From Aurelia coerulea (lineage: Eukaryota > Cnidaria > Scyphozoa > Semaeostomeae > Ulmaridae): 64,000 nucleotides of DNA. Below the pieces are notes generated by a model, which worked only from the letters and a program-made list of their open reading frames with translations, did no database searches and was not told the DNA's origin. The DNA lies in assembly GCA_039566865.1 (NCBI GenBank), contig CM076955.1:4094501-4158500 (forward strand). Reading direction: 5' to 3'. Every line of letters starts with the position of its first letter. Within the stretch, counting starts at the first letter, position 1. This document shows positions 54,623 through 63,785 of this stretch, in pieces. Made by a program: the position numbers and the translations under genes.

Positions 54623-55924
54623 TACTGCTTCCCGAAATATCAAATCAACAATGTTTTACAATATCTAATTGAATAGCCAACATGTTCAATAATTGTTAGA
54701 ATTTTTCCTGTCTGAAATCGGTCACTCCGTTTGGATTTAACAACAGGATTTCTGAAGAAAGTTGCATTCAGAAACCTTCAAACACGTCCTAAAATCACGA
54801 GCGAATTTCCCTAATATTTGGACCGAACAGCAATGACCTGAACACACCTTAGCACATGCACTACTCTTGGGAGGATGGAAAATACCCCCCCTTGCAAGAG
54901 AAACTTAATCAGGGGGACTCGATCCTCTTGAGGGGACAAAATATGTGCTAATACATGTAAGGGTCATCGTTTTTAGGAAGGATAATCGGTGAAATTGGGC
55001 TTTTCGTTTTCGCTTGTTTTTGCAGGTTTTTGGAAGTAAATTTTTGTAGAAAATTTCCCATATCAAATGGGGAGGAATGAACGATTAAAGCAGGGCAAAT
55101 AACTGAAATCTAATTGAATGTACCGGCCGTGAAATTAGATTGTTTTCAATATTATTGCTTTGATATTCAGGAAGCAGTATTTTTTCAAATACCGTGTGTT
55201 CTTTGTTACTCATCCGGTAGATGGTGCTGCCTTTGCAACAAAATAGATTTGATTCCAGCTTGAAACTTATTTTTATTTCTTATTTCAAAATATTTATACA
55301 GGATAAAACATTCAGTTATACTGCTTTACAATGTACCCTGTTAAAAAACTTACAAACGAAAAGAAACTTACATCTAAATTTACACGTAAATCTAAAATAG
55401 AACTACAATCAATTTGATCTATACAGCTAATAGCAAAGTGTATAAAAATTGTAGATATGATCATGCATATGCTAGATATGATATGAGAGAGAATTAGCTA
55501 AATGCAAGGTTTGCTATGCTTTTTAAACGAAAAGTTCTGTTTCCAAGTCAGCTGCCATCCTTTACAAATCTAGTGTGATGCAACTCTTTCTCAACGCTTG
55601 AACCAGGCCTATTATGTAAATTAATTATTATATGTTTGGGGGTAACTGTTTGTAGTTTTAGATATATTTCTTAGGTGCATGCAGAGTATCAGGTAAGTTC
55701 AGATTTACGAAAAGTTGGTTGCGGATGCCACCAGAAGGATCTCACACAGAACAGTATGAAAATACATTTTATCTCCCCTCTGCTATCAAGTAAAATTTCG
55801 ATTGATTCAAACCCATCCAGTATTCTAGACTCATTACACTCAGCATCGCTCATTGAATTTGATGGTTATCGCTCATGCTAAAAATCCAGTTAAAGATGAT
55901 AATCGAATAGTGCTAATCAACCCA
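54623..55924. other. Intergenic stretch without a recognisable gene
   Basis: AT-rich sequence with no intact frame of interest. 'atttcttag' (55673) followed by 18 bp and 'gtaagt' (55693) mimics a tiny exon, but nothing supports it. Confidence 0.5.
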
Positions 55925-55927
55925 GTT

Positions 55928-56035
55928 GCAACCCCCTTGTCATGACGTTCAAGTTGTATGGGTTTGGTTCAAAACCTGTGTTTTATTTAACCGTTCTTGC
56001 TGCAAAGTCAAAGGTTTACACCACTGTGGCACAAA
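55928..56035 (-). mobile_element. tRNA-derived SINE, copy 2 (decayed)
   Basis: This matches the SINE at 49362-49552 on the same strand: 'ccccttgtcatgacgttcaa' at the body side, then a mutated B-box complement (ggtttggttcaaaacc), then 'caccactgtggcaca' at the A-box side. It is more diverged than copy 1 and lacks the gaaggt tail. Confidence 0.65.
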
Positions 56036-56445
56036 GATCTAAACTGTGGTATTTCCGTAGCTGCAGGGACAGTGGAGCAGTTTTTAAATGGGGAGGGGGC
56101 GGGGTTCAAAATTGATTGAAATCACACCCTTTAGGTCATGAGAAATCGTCCTTTGTAGAATTAGAGGCTCCTTTATTCACGATTTGCTTTTGAGAGGAAG
56201 TCGATTCTTATTCGAATAGACTGCATTTGAAAACTTGAAGCGGGCGGTAAAATTTATAGGTATTACGATGTGTTGCAATCAGGAAACATAGAAATTGTAA
56301 CATTAATTTCTATATTTTTGAAAATTCTGCAGCATATCTTTGAAAAAGATTAGGGGGGGGGGCTTAGCCCCATCTAGCCAAAGGCTGCGCGGTCCCTATT
56401 TAGCTGTTCAAATTTGTAAGCTTTTAGGGACACTGGTAGATTTCT
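56036..56445. other. Unassigned sequence with G-runs
   Basis: Poly-G tracts occur near 56088-56104 and 56352-56362. The second is followed by 'gcttagccccat', which resembles MITE subterminal hairpins. No ends or target duplications are found. Confidence 0.35.
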
Positions 56446-56517
56446 GGACTTGCTCAAGTCGTCTTGTAAGGAAGAAAGAGTTCCTTTTCTTCCTTACAAG
56501 ACTACTTGGGCAAGTCC
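56446..56517. repeat. Perfect-looking hairpin, 31-bp arms
   Basis: 'ggacttgctcaagtcgtctt' continues into gtaaggaagaa and is answered by its complement ending 'acttgggcaagtcc'. Two mismatches in about 31 pairs surround a loop of about 10 nt. It may be a small MITE remnant. No target duplication is obvious. Confidence 0.6.
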
Positions 56518-56758
56518 CGTAGATTTTCTACTTGCTAGGTTTCAAGTACAACCATGATCTGTATGCTCGTGAATAACTTATATATAGTCAAATAGCTTCT
56601 CTGTTAAGATTGTTTATGAATTTTCTCTTTCCTGGAGAGTGGTTCTTTTTACACTATTTTGTATGCTGTTCTGTAAGTAACAAGTTGTGTTAGCAATTCT
56701 ATAAATTTTCGCATAATTATCTCCAAAGTTGTGAAGATACATTACATGTTGTTGGGGA

Positions 56759-57358
56759 AAACAAGGACAGATTTGATAAGACAATAGCACGAGTTGGTTT
56801 TGATTGACACCGCTATTCAAAATGATTAGCGATTGCAGGCAAATGAAATTCTCTCAGCCAGTAATTCAAAACAAGCAAAGCTGTAAAAGTTTCTCTGAAA
56901 CCAAGGTAGCTAGCTCGCTTGTTGTGCATTCCAGAAATTGTTTTTAAGAGCAAGCATGAGCATAGATCGAGAGAAGGAGGATATATCTGCATATCTACCT
57001 CGGGCATTTTATTTCTTTAGTTCAGAAGCTGAGCAGTAAGTGTTTTAATTACACCCAGAAACTTAAGGGAATTGAATCGCTTCCCAATCGGCTTTCGAAT
57101 AAAATAAATTAAATGCCCGAGGTATATGTGTAGATATATCCTTCTTCTTTCGATCTTTGTTCATGTTTGCTCTTAAAACAATTTCTGGAATGCACAACGA
57201 GCGCGATTGCTACTTGGGTTTCAGAGAAACTTCTGCGGCATTGTTTGTTTTGAATTACTGGTTGAGCGAATTTCCTTTGTCTGCAGTGGCTAATCGCTTT
57301 GAATTCAGGTGTCAACAAAAGGATCTCATGCTATTGTATTACAAAATCTGTCCTTGTT
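56759..57358. mobile_element. Foldback element, about 255-bp inverted arms
   Basis: Arm 56759-57016 is answered in reverse complement by 57104-57358, separated by about 87 bp. Shared blocks include 'aacaaggacagattt', 'agtaattcaaaacaa', 'tgtgcattccagaaattgtt' and 'cctcgggcattt'. Arms differ at perhaps one base in seven, so the structure is old. The frames on both strands here, such as 57157-57405, mirror each other through the inverted repeat and are not genes. I see no certain target duplication, so the transposon class is open. Confidence 0.7.
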
Positions 57359-57499
57359 GTTGGGAATCATTTTCGTTTCAATTAGCTACATATCGACACA
57401 CATAGAGTGATCGAGCATCACTTTAATTTTATGAACAACCTCACTTTATGTTTGTTAACTTCAGACCAAGTGTTTTCTTTAACTATTTGCATCATTTAA

Positions 57500-57756
57500 A
57501 GGAATTGAGTCCATATAAATAGCTGAGCGTTAACGCTATGCTGACAAACTGCTGACGGCCCTTTGTTATCGCACAATTGTGCTAAAGTCATTAGTAGTGG
57601 AGATCAAAGACTTCTTAATCCTTGCATTAGCAAGGATTAAGAAGTCTTTGATCTCCGCTACTAATGACTTTAGCACAATTGTGCGATAACAAAGGGCCGT
57701 CAGCAGTTTTTCAGCATTAGCGTTAACGCTCAGCTATTTATATGGAGTCAATTCCT
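57500..57756. mobile_element. 257-bp near-perfect palindrome flanked by TTAA
   Basis: Arms of about 125 bp meet at 57625-57628 (ccttgc-atta-gcaagg). They differ by only a few bases, for example one missing A near 57537. The ends are 'aggaattga' and 'tcaattcct', with TTAA on both sides (57496-57499 and 57757-57760). TTAA duplications are characteristic of piggyBac-type transposition, so a piggyBac-like MITE is the best guess. High arm identity implies recent origin or conversion between arms. Confidence 0.7.
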
Positions 57757-57853
57757 TTAATAATCTTGATAGGTCGCAACGCTTGCAGTATGGTACAACT
57801 CTAGCTCCTTATTTTAGCTTGAAAGTTTATCGAGGACCTTGCTATTTCCGACA

Positions 57854-58406
57854 AGCAAGCATAGGTTCCAAATCTTTAAAAATGCTGTGTAAACTTCAGT
57901 GACCTATTTCTTTGAACTGAATTTCTGAAATCTTCAATATTTTGATAATTAGAGCGTCCTTCTTCTTTTTCGAGAATTCAAGAAAAATTTTCAAAAAAGC
58001 TTAAAACCATCGTAATTTCTAAACTGTTTGCTTCAACATGAAGAATTTCGAAGAAAACCATAGTTTATGAATGCCTACAATATGATTTCAAGCAAAAGTC
58101 TGTCACTCATCTGGTTTATGATTTAGAAATTTGATGACGGCACATCATCAAATGAGTTGAAATGTAGGATACGCTGTAATTTCGAGAAATCAAAATTTCT
58201 GGAAAGTCCAACGGTAGAATTATAGATAAGGGCCTTGTCCAGACACCGAACTGAAACTCGTGCCGATCTGAAACTCGTGCCGGTCTGAGTTTGCTCATGT
58301 AAAGGGCCCCTAAAGTTTCTTTCAAGCCATTCAATCAGAAGAAATACAGGTCATTGAATTTTAAACCCATTTTTTTTCGCCGAGCTAAAGATTTGGAACC
58401 TGTGCT
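57854..58406. mobile_element. Mutator-like MITE, copy 2, with a nested insertion
   Basis: Same family as 54091-54613: 'agcataggttccaaatcttt' at the left and 'gatttggaacctgtgct' at the right. A 10-bp duplication, atttccgaca, flanks it at 57844-57853 and 58407-58416. The left end has an extra 'agca'. Part of the left arm is deleted compared with copy 1 (the ctaccgttggac block is missing there). A segment of about 80 bp at 58231-58311 is absent from copy 1. Confidence 0.75.
58231..58311. mobile_element. Small insertion nested in the Mutator-like MITE
   Basis: 'ggccttgtccagacaccga' to 'catgtaaagggcccc' interrupts the right arm between 'gataag' and 'taaagtttctttc', which lie only 4 bp apart in copy 1. 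It contains a tandem 'ctgaaactcgtgccg'. The ends are loosely inverted (agggcc and gggccc). It is probably a transposon fragment of unknown family. Confidence 0.5.
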
Positions 58407-58416
58407 ATTTCCGACA

Positions 58417-58685
58417 TGTACTGTTGTTCTAGATTTCGAGGGAATTTTTACACCTAATGTTATCATTTGTTAGTGTATTGCAAATTGCAAAATAATGTTT
58501 GCTAATTTCTTAGATGGAAGAAACCAAAGACATTAGTAATGTGGTGGATCTTTATCTAAACTGTTTGATGATTAATATTTGCAAATATTTGCATTTCAGA
58601 ACATTTTTGTCTTACCTTGTATTGGCGATACCAGGTCAGTAAAAAACTGTACAGCCGTTTGAAGGCTTGTAAACTGACTATAGTC
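58417..58685. other. Unassigned spacer
   Basis: AT-rich, with no coding or structural feature that I can support. Confidence 0.4.
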
Positions 58686-58795
58686 CGTCTCAAATTAGAT
58701 GTCACCTGCAAATGACCGCGAATAACAACAATAGAAGTGTTTTGCAAAGGAATTTTGCGTTATCGCAAATCTCAGGTGACATCTAATATGAGACG
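58686..58795. repeat. Inverted repeat with 23-bp arms
   Basis: 'cgtctcaaattagatgtcac' at 58686 is answered by 'gtgacatctaatatgagacg' ending at 58795, with one or two mismatches and a 64-nt spacer. It may be a MITE remnant. Confidence 0.55.
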
Positions 58796-59007
58796 AACTT
58801 TATTACCTGTGAAGCTAACATATCAACTTACACTAGAATTAACACAAGAGAGAGGAATCAACATATTTGAAAGCTGGCCCGGGCCAAGTTAAAAATATAA
58901 TCTGTTGTATTCAACAATTTTGACGCCTGCCGTTTCAGTGTGGCGAAGGAAACAATGGGTTTGTGGGCGTTTCTTCAGCCTATTTATAGCAGCTTGTCGA
59001 TTTAGCT

Positions 59008-59460
59008 ATGTTTAATATTTGTGATATATGTCCAATGTCTAATCTATGTCTAATAAATGTTTTCAGGATAAGATGCCCTATTTGGATCTCCTTGATTCCG
59101 AGTCCGCGTTTTAAGCAGCGTCAGTTGAGAGGCTTTGAAAAAAGATTCCGTCATTTCCAAAACTGGAAGCCTTCTAACAAGAATTTGGGATCTTCGCTTT
59201 ACGATTCTTTGATCTTCAAAAATTCTGAAATATGCAACGAGGAGAAAGCTTTAAAATATGCTATCGGAAACTCCTTTAATTTGTGGCTTCTTGATCGAAG
59301 CACAAATTGTACAATTAACCTTGTGGTGCAAATGTTATCATACCTTGATTCTGTTAGTTTTGCAGAGTATTGTAGCTCGATTTTAGATTTTAAAATAATT
59401 CGACGAACATTTTTATGCGAGGAGAAGATTCTATATTTGATTTGTCCGCACGAGATTTGA
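59008..59460 (+). CDS. Unrecognised 150-codon ORF (doubtful gene or terminal exon)
   Basis: This is the longest plus-strand frame outside the satellite. It runs from ATG at 59008 to TGA at 59458-59460, with a stop in frame at 58987. An alternative reading is a terminal exon starting after the good acceptor 'aaatgttttcag' at 59068. I recognise no domain, no signal peptide and no transposon motif. The middle is Phe/Lys/Asn-rich, the C-terminal half Leu/Ile-rich with scattered Cys. No upstream exon could be paired with it. It may be a chance frame. Confidence 0.2.
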   Translation: MFNICDICPMSNLCLINVFRIRCPIWISLIPSPRFKQRQLRGFEKRFRHFQNWKPSNKNLGSSLYDSLIFKNSEICNEEKALKYAIGNSFNLWLLDRSTNCTINLVVQMLSYLDSVSFAEYCSSILDFKIIRRTFLCEEKILYLICPHEI

Positions 59461-59595
59461 AAAATTGAAGTGCAATATGACTATTTTATTTTTAGATGGG
59501 TCTCTGATTGAATAATTTCAAATTACCTTTTTCCGAATACGTTTCGTTACCATTTTTAGTGTTTTGTCTCTAAAAAAGGGGGTACGAGTCGGGGG

Positions 59596-59800
59596 CAGGG
59601 ACGTAGGAAGCATCTCAAACTGGGGGGGCACTGGGGACGACACTTCACGGGCACTATTTTCAAAAAGCTGAAGGGGCACTTCCTGAAAATAGAAAGGACA
59701 CTTCTTTATGTTGGAGAGGAGGTATCTGAAGCTTTGACAACCATTACAAGTGAGGGGCGTATCACTCTGTAAAAATCTCGTATTCCTTTGGTAAAAATAC
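59596..59800 (+). mobile_element. hAT-like left end (fragment)
   Basis: 'cagggacgtaggaagcatct' followed by a G-run and 'gggcactgggg' has the form of a hAT terminus and subterminal region. No complementary right end is seen nearby, so limits are nominal. Confidence 0.35.
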
Positions 59801-59971
59801 CTTTTCTTTTCCAAGAAAAATCCGTAAAAAATCCCGAGAAATCCTATTGTTTTAAAAAATATCATACGCTTTTCGGAAGAATGATACCCTCAATTATTAA
59901 GAGCACCATAAATTCTAAACTGATTGAGGAAAATCAACACGACCAATACCACGAAATACTCAGTTTCTGAA

Positions 59972-60036
59972 GGTCTACAAGGTGGTAGCATGGACTGTGG
60001 TGGTAGCAAGCAAACGGTTTAGGAATTTGATGACGT
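59972..60036 (-). mobile_element. Remnant of the Mutator-like MITE core
   Basis: 'caagcaaacggtttaggaat' and the preceding 'tctacaaggtggtagca' resemble the central part of the elements at 54091 and 57854 (cctacaatatggtatcaagc and gtttatgatttagaaatttg). It ends exactly where the RTE tail begins, suggesting that the retrotransposon inserted here. Confidence 0.4.
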
Positions 60037-60605
60037 TCTTCTTCTTCTTCAGGTGCCATGCCGTATGGCTTGGGCGATCATGGACCTCCATTGCTCTCTA
60101 TCTCGGCAACTGTGAATCACTTCGCAGCTCCTGTCTAGTTGTAACCAACCTCTGATGTTGTCAAGCTGTTTTATTCTTTGTCTCCCTCTGTTCCTAGTAC
60201 CTTCAATTCTTCCTGTTGTGATCAATTCTTCTATGTTTCCTTCTCTAACTATATGTCCGAAAAACTTTATTTGTTGTTCTTTGATTCCGTTCAGTAACTC
60301 TTTCTTTGTGCCCACTGACCTCAGCACTTCATCGTTACTTTTCCTTTCAGTCCAACTGATTTTTTGCATTCTCCTGTAGCACCAAAGTTCGAAACTATCA
60401 ATTTTCCTTCCTTCTTCTTTTCCTATGTTCCATGTTTCACAAGCGTATTTTATGTTTGGATTGATATTTTTTTGTTACTTAGAATGTTTATAATATTTCC
60501 AAATGCACTTTTTGCTTGTCCAATTCTTCTGTCAATTTCGACTTTGCTTCTGCCATCTGAGGTAAGGATGCTACCCAAATAATTAAATGACGTTACAACG
60601 TCAAA
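60037..60605 (-). mobile_element. RTE-type non-LTR retrotransposon 3' end, minus strand
   Basis: The minus strand encodes, with one break, the C-terminal part of an endonuclease/reverse transcriptase of the RTE type. Visible blocks are 'NYLGSILTSDGRSKVEIDRR', 'GQAKSAFGNI', 'CYRRMQKISWTERKSNDEVL', a KFFGHIVREGN block and 'GRQRIKQLDNIRGWLQL', ending at TGA after RHGT. The 106-codon frame 60049-60369 is the downstream part. Near 60460 the frame shifts, and the usual segment between KISI-T and CETW is missing, so a small deletion is likely. A (GAA)n tail (ttcttcttcttc at 60036-60048) closes it, as in many RTE elements. Catalytic motifs are absent, so the copy is dead. Confidence 0.85.
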
Positions 60606-61082
60606 AACTGGCTTAAATTTTTGGACATACTCTCTCTGGGATTGAGAAAATACCTAAAGTTTCCTGTGATCAATTCATTTGAAAAAATTGGCCAATAAGC
60701 TTGGCAAAGATTCAACGAAGTATGTCTCGGGTTGTTGGTTATTTGAATAAACGCCCAACGCGACAACAATCGTTTGTTCTCCCTGTGGCGAACCAATGAG
60801 GAAAAACTAAATCTGAGTACACTGTGGTATCGATGAATCCGCTGACCTGATTTTCAGTTACAACTTGATTGACAAATGAGTGATTGCGGGCGCATTTTGT
60901 GGCCTCGCCCTCACTCAACTGCTGGCATCTTCTTCTTTGATGTGGCTTTGATGAAAACATTCCGAAAGTTCCTGCACTAAAGCTTTCATTTTCTTTTAAT
61001 TTGTGAATTAAATTGTTTAGAGCAAGCTTCAAGAAATAAAGAAAAGAGTATCAAGTTTTGGTAGTGATTTATCGATCCAAAG
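60606..61082. other. Upstream region of the EF-hand-like gene
   Basis: No repeat or exon is recognised. Two mutually overlapping minus frames (60593-60796 and 60739-61032) have no known motif. The promoter of the downstream gene must lie here or within the leader, but I see no diagnostic element. Confidence 0.4.
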
Positions 61083-61097
61083 ATGGAGAATTCTTCG
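61083..61097 (+). CDS. EF-hand-like gene, coding exon 1 (MENSS)
   Basis: Only five codons precede a consensus donor (gtgagt). The 5' untranslated part of this exon extends leftward to an unknown start. It ends in phase 0. Confidence 0.5.
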
Positions 61098-63785
61098 GTG
61101 AGTATGACCGGATTTTATTAGGCCTCTCCTGTGTTCTCAAGTCAAGGCCTCACAAAAAGGATGGGTAGCAATGTGGATCTTGTTTATGTCGAAGTTTGCG
61201 ATCGTGTATTTGTTTATTTTTGAGTTTGATATACTTAATGCAGCTTTGAGCCGTATTTGCTACTTCTCATTCTCATGCTACCATGAATGAATGGAGACAA
61301 AATTGCTGGAACCATCCTGATCCATCATCATGGTTTCTTTTCCAGCAGGCTCAGAAATGTCTATCGTCCGTCCGTCTTATATGCATCAATCGCAGCAACA
61401 AATTAATTAGCAATATTTGAATTTGAAAGCCCGCCAATGTAGCTCAACCCCTTCCTTGTCGATGTCTTTTGGTTTTCATTTTGTCTAATGAAATCATTAG
61501 AGTCCCAAATTTTTCTTAATGAAACTGTGATTTTCTAGATTTTCTGAAGGAAAGAAGACAGCGCTCAGCAGTCTGTTTTGTCTGTTTTGCTTTATCCTCT
61601 TGAGGACAACGTGGTTTACCCAGAAGTAGCTGTTTGCACCTGCATAAGTTATTTGTTGGTTTCCTTTTCCAGCAAACAATGGTATCCACATGCTCTGGTA
61701 GTAATGATAGAGGGTAGAGCGGAGGATCAGGCTTGCTGAAATCCAGAAATTATTTGAAACTGCAAATCATATATTTCTCTGATCTTTTTGGGGAAACTTT
61801 TTTTACCTGGCTCCAGAATTCTCCCTCCAATTGATAGCCAACTTTAGAAAAAACCAAGGAAAAATATTCTCCAAAACATGAAAATTGGACTGAGCCCTGA
61901 CTGCATTGAACTGACCTGATCTATGAAGTCATCCATAAGGACTGTCATGATACCAGCGTCGATCGTCGGATACGAAGATGCTTCTGGTGACGAATAAATG
62001 AATAAGTTTGCAGGCAGAAACAGCAGCAAATGTGTGTGAATTTAAAGAATATATATGTATATATTATCAATATTTTGTACTGCCATGCAAGGGTTCTTCA
62101 GGGCTGTTATGCGATAGTTGCATCCAGGATTAAAATATGTACAATGATTTGAAAATGAGATGTTACACATAATTGGTTATTTAAGATGGCTATGCAGTGG
62201 CTGTATTGGTTAAGATTTATAAGGGTTTAAGTTATATGGTAATAATCATGATAATGATGAAAATAATATAATCATCCCCTTTTTTATATCCAGAAAACAT
62301 ATACATTCACACAGTGGCAGGTTTAGGGTGGGGAATGGGGGCAATTGCCCCCATTGAAGAGGAAAATTCTGCTTTGTGCCCCTTTCTGGCTAGAAGTGTG
62401 CCCCCAATTATGACATTCACCCACTTTTGGAAATGCTTTTCAGACAGAATGTTGGAAAAACATGGAATAAAGGTAATACTTAGAAGAGAAACAATGAAAC
62501 TATTTTTTTGTAAAACATAGTCAAAAAGATTTTGCTTGCCTTTAGTGTGGTTTTTAGTCATCCTATTTTTAGCATTCCCTTCGAGTTTGGTCTGGATTCA
62601 CCCCTTTATTCATAGGCTCTGGACCAATCATGAAGTATGTTTTTTTTAAGATTTATGTCCTGCAAATGTTTCAGATTTTACCAATTATGAAATTTCTTTT
62701 CAGGTAATTCTTACCCAAACACAAGCTGATGGTAAGTTCATTTAATGTGTTTCCATTCCAAAGCATTACTTTCTTGTTCAAGTTTGTAATGATACAGAAA
62801 CAGCAGATGTAATCGAGTAATGCTTTAAAAAAAACGATGATGTACTGAGAAAGTTATGAATAATAATATAATAATAATAATCTTTCATATTTATACAGGT
62901 TAATTTGTTCAGTAAATAAGATTACTGTTATCAATCAAAATACCAACGTCTCGAGCTTTGCTCTTCATCAGGTGTGAGAGAGTAAGGTAGAGGAGCAATG
63001 TTAGAAATGATAGATTCAAATATAGAAAATTCGAATGATATAGGAAGGATTAAGAGAGCACCAACAGAATTTCGTGTCAGATGAGTAATGGAATGCGTCG
63101 TGATACTCACATATGAAAAATAGATATGAAATGAAAATAAATAAAAACATAAACAAATGAGTGAATGAATCAATGAATAAACAAATAAACAGAATATTGA
63201 AAGAGGAAGAAGACCTAGTTACATATTTAGGAAAGGTACAAAAATTGTTTATTAAGTCCTGCGGGGATAAGAGTTCCAAGCTTGAATTTGATACGTTTTT
63301 CTAGAGTTTTTCCCTTTAAAGACAGCAGATGTTTGCAGGAAACATGCATTCCAAGAAGCAGAATTGAAACCAATCAAATATGTTCTTAGTCATCCCCATA
63401 TGGCCCCTATTGAGTATACATTAAATATACATACCTCACGTAAAGGAGCTATAAAAAGAAACTGATGTCTCTTCAATTTGGAGTAAAAATTTGCTAGAAT
63501 ATCCAAGGAACAGCACCAACATCCCAGGTTTCACTCATTGGCAAATGATATAATAATTAACGGGCCAAGTGTGTGGAATTTTGAAACAGACATTAGTATC
63601 CATAGTACTTGGACATTTTCTTATTGCAGCCTTGCTCAAAGTCTTCAAATTCGCCGATGTTGAAGAAAGTGGGCAAGTGGATGTTGCTACCATAGCAACC
63701 CTTGCTGTTCAGCTAATGGGCAGTGATTTCAATGAATCAGAAAAGGAACTTGTCAACAAGAAAGCTGAGGTTAAAGCTGAGAAAG
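61083..63785 (+). CDS. EF-hand-like protein, first three coding segments (continues past the window)
   Basis: Joining 61083-61097, 62704-62731 and 63630-63785 gives one open frame of 66 codons plus one base. The ATG is in a strong context (AAGATGG). Splice sites are TCG|GTGAGT, TTTTCAG|G, GATG|GTAAGT, ATTGCAG|CC and AAAG|GTTTGT. The product starts MENSSVILTQTQADALLKVF; residues 14-45 form a helix-loop-helix like the first EF hand of calmodulin-superfamily proteins (LLKVFKFAD, then loop D24-T35, then IATLAVQLMG). The loop keeps Asp1, Gly6, a hydrophobic residue at 8 and Asp9 but has Thr in place of Glu at position 12, so calcium binding is doubtful. The exact family is not recognised. The exon phases agreeing is the main support. 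Confidence 0.6.
61098..62703 (+). other. Intron 1 of the EF-hand-like gene
   Basis: It holds a copy of the dispersed repeat of 53298 (at 62055-62099) and a probable hAT fragment at 62312-62605. The remaining sequence from 61098 to 62054 shows no feature I can name. Confidence 0.5.
62312..62605. mobile_element. Probable decayed hAT MITE in intron 1
   Basis: A left end 'cagtggcaggtttaggg' with the subterminal palindrome 'gggggcaattgccccc' and a possible right end 'ctggattcacccct' suggest a hAT-type MITE. No clean 8-bp target duplication is seen. Confidence 0.4.
62704..62731 (+). CDS. EF-hand-like gene, coding exon 2 (28-nt microexon)
   Basis: 28 nt between 'atttcttttcag' and 'gtaagt' encode VILTQTQAD plus the first base of the next codon. 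LT-x-x-Q ahead of a helix is typical of calmodulin-type N-termini, which supports a real exon. Confidence 0.55.
62862..62883. repeat. (AAT)n microsatellite
   Basis: A run of aat/ata units lies in intron 2 of the EF-hand-like gene. Confidence 0.7.
62938..62985 (-). ncRNA. Hammerhead-like core motif in repeat DNA (degenerate)
   Basis: The minus strand reads ctgatga, then gagc-aaa-gctc (a perfect four-pair stem with a 3-nt loop), then gagac. This is the order of the hammerhead ribozyme core (CUGAUGA, stem II, GAAA), with one A changed to G. I could not find paired stem I or stem III partners or a clear cleavage site within about 60 bases, so activity is unlikely. Such motifs are known in Penelope-like elements and other retroelements, so the surrounding 62880-63400 may be a relic of one. 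Confidence 0.3.
63630..63785 (+). CDS. EF-hand-like gene, coding exon 3 (EF-hand helix-loop-helix)
   Basis: After acceptor 'cttattgcag', 156 nt encode residues 15-66: the loop 'DVEESGQVDVAT', then a second helix and a charged stretch rich in Glu and Lys. The donor gtttgt is acceptable but not ideal. Reading through it meets a stop at 63815-63817 after ten more residues, so splicing onward is favoured. The rest of the gene lies beyond 64000. Confidence 0.65.

Noticed and set aside
55675..55881. Tiny 18-nt exon between 'atttcttag' and 'gtaagt', or the 68-codon frame over it
   Set aside because: There is no neighbouring exon with matching phase and no recognisable protein. Chance splice-like motifs are common in AT-rich DNA.
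56813..57405. Frames such as 56813-57007 and 57157-57405 as a gene pair
   Set aside because: They are mirror images created by the foldback element's inverted arms.
60155..60582. Plus-strand frames over the RTE fragment
   Set aside because: They are antisense to a clear reverse-transcriptase tail on the minus strand.
60739..61032. 97-codon minus-strand frame upstream of the EF-hand-like gene
   Set aside because: No motif and no convincing donor or acceptor. A second minus frame overlaps it. It could be a divergent gene's exon but nothing supports that.
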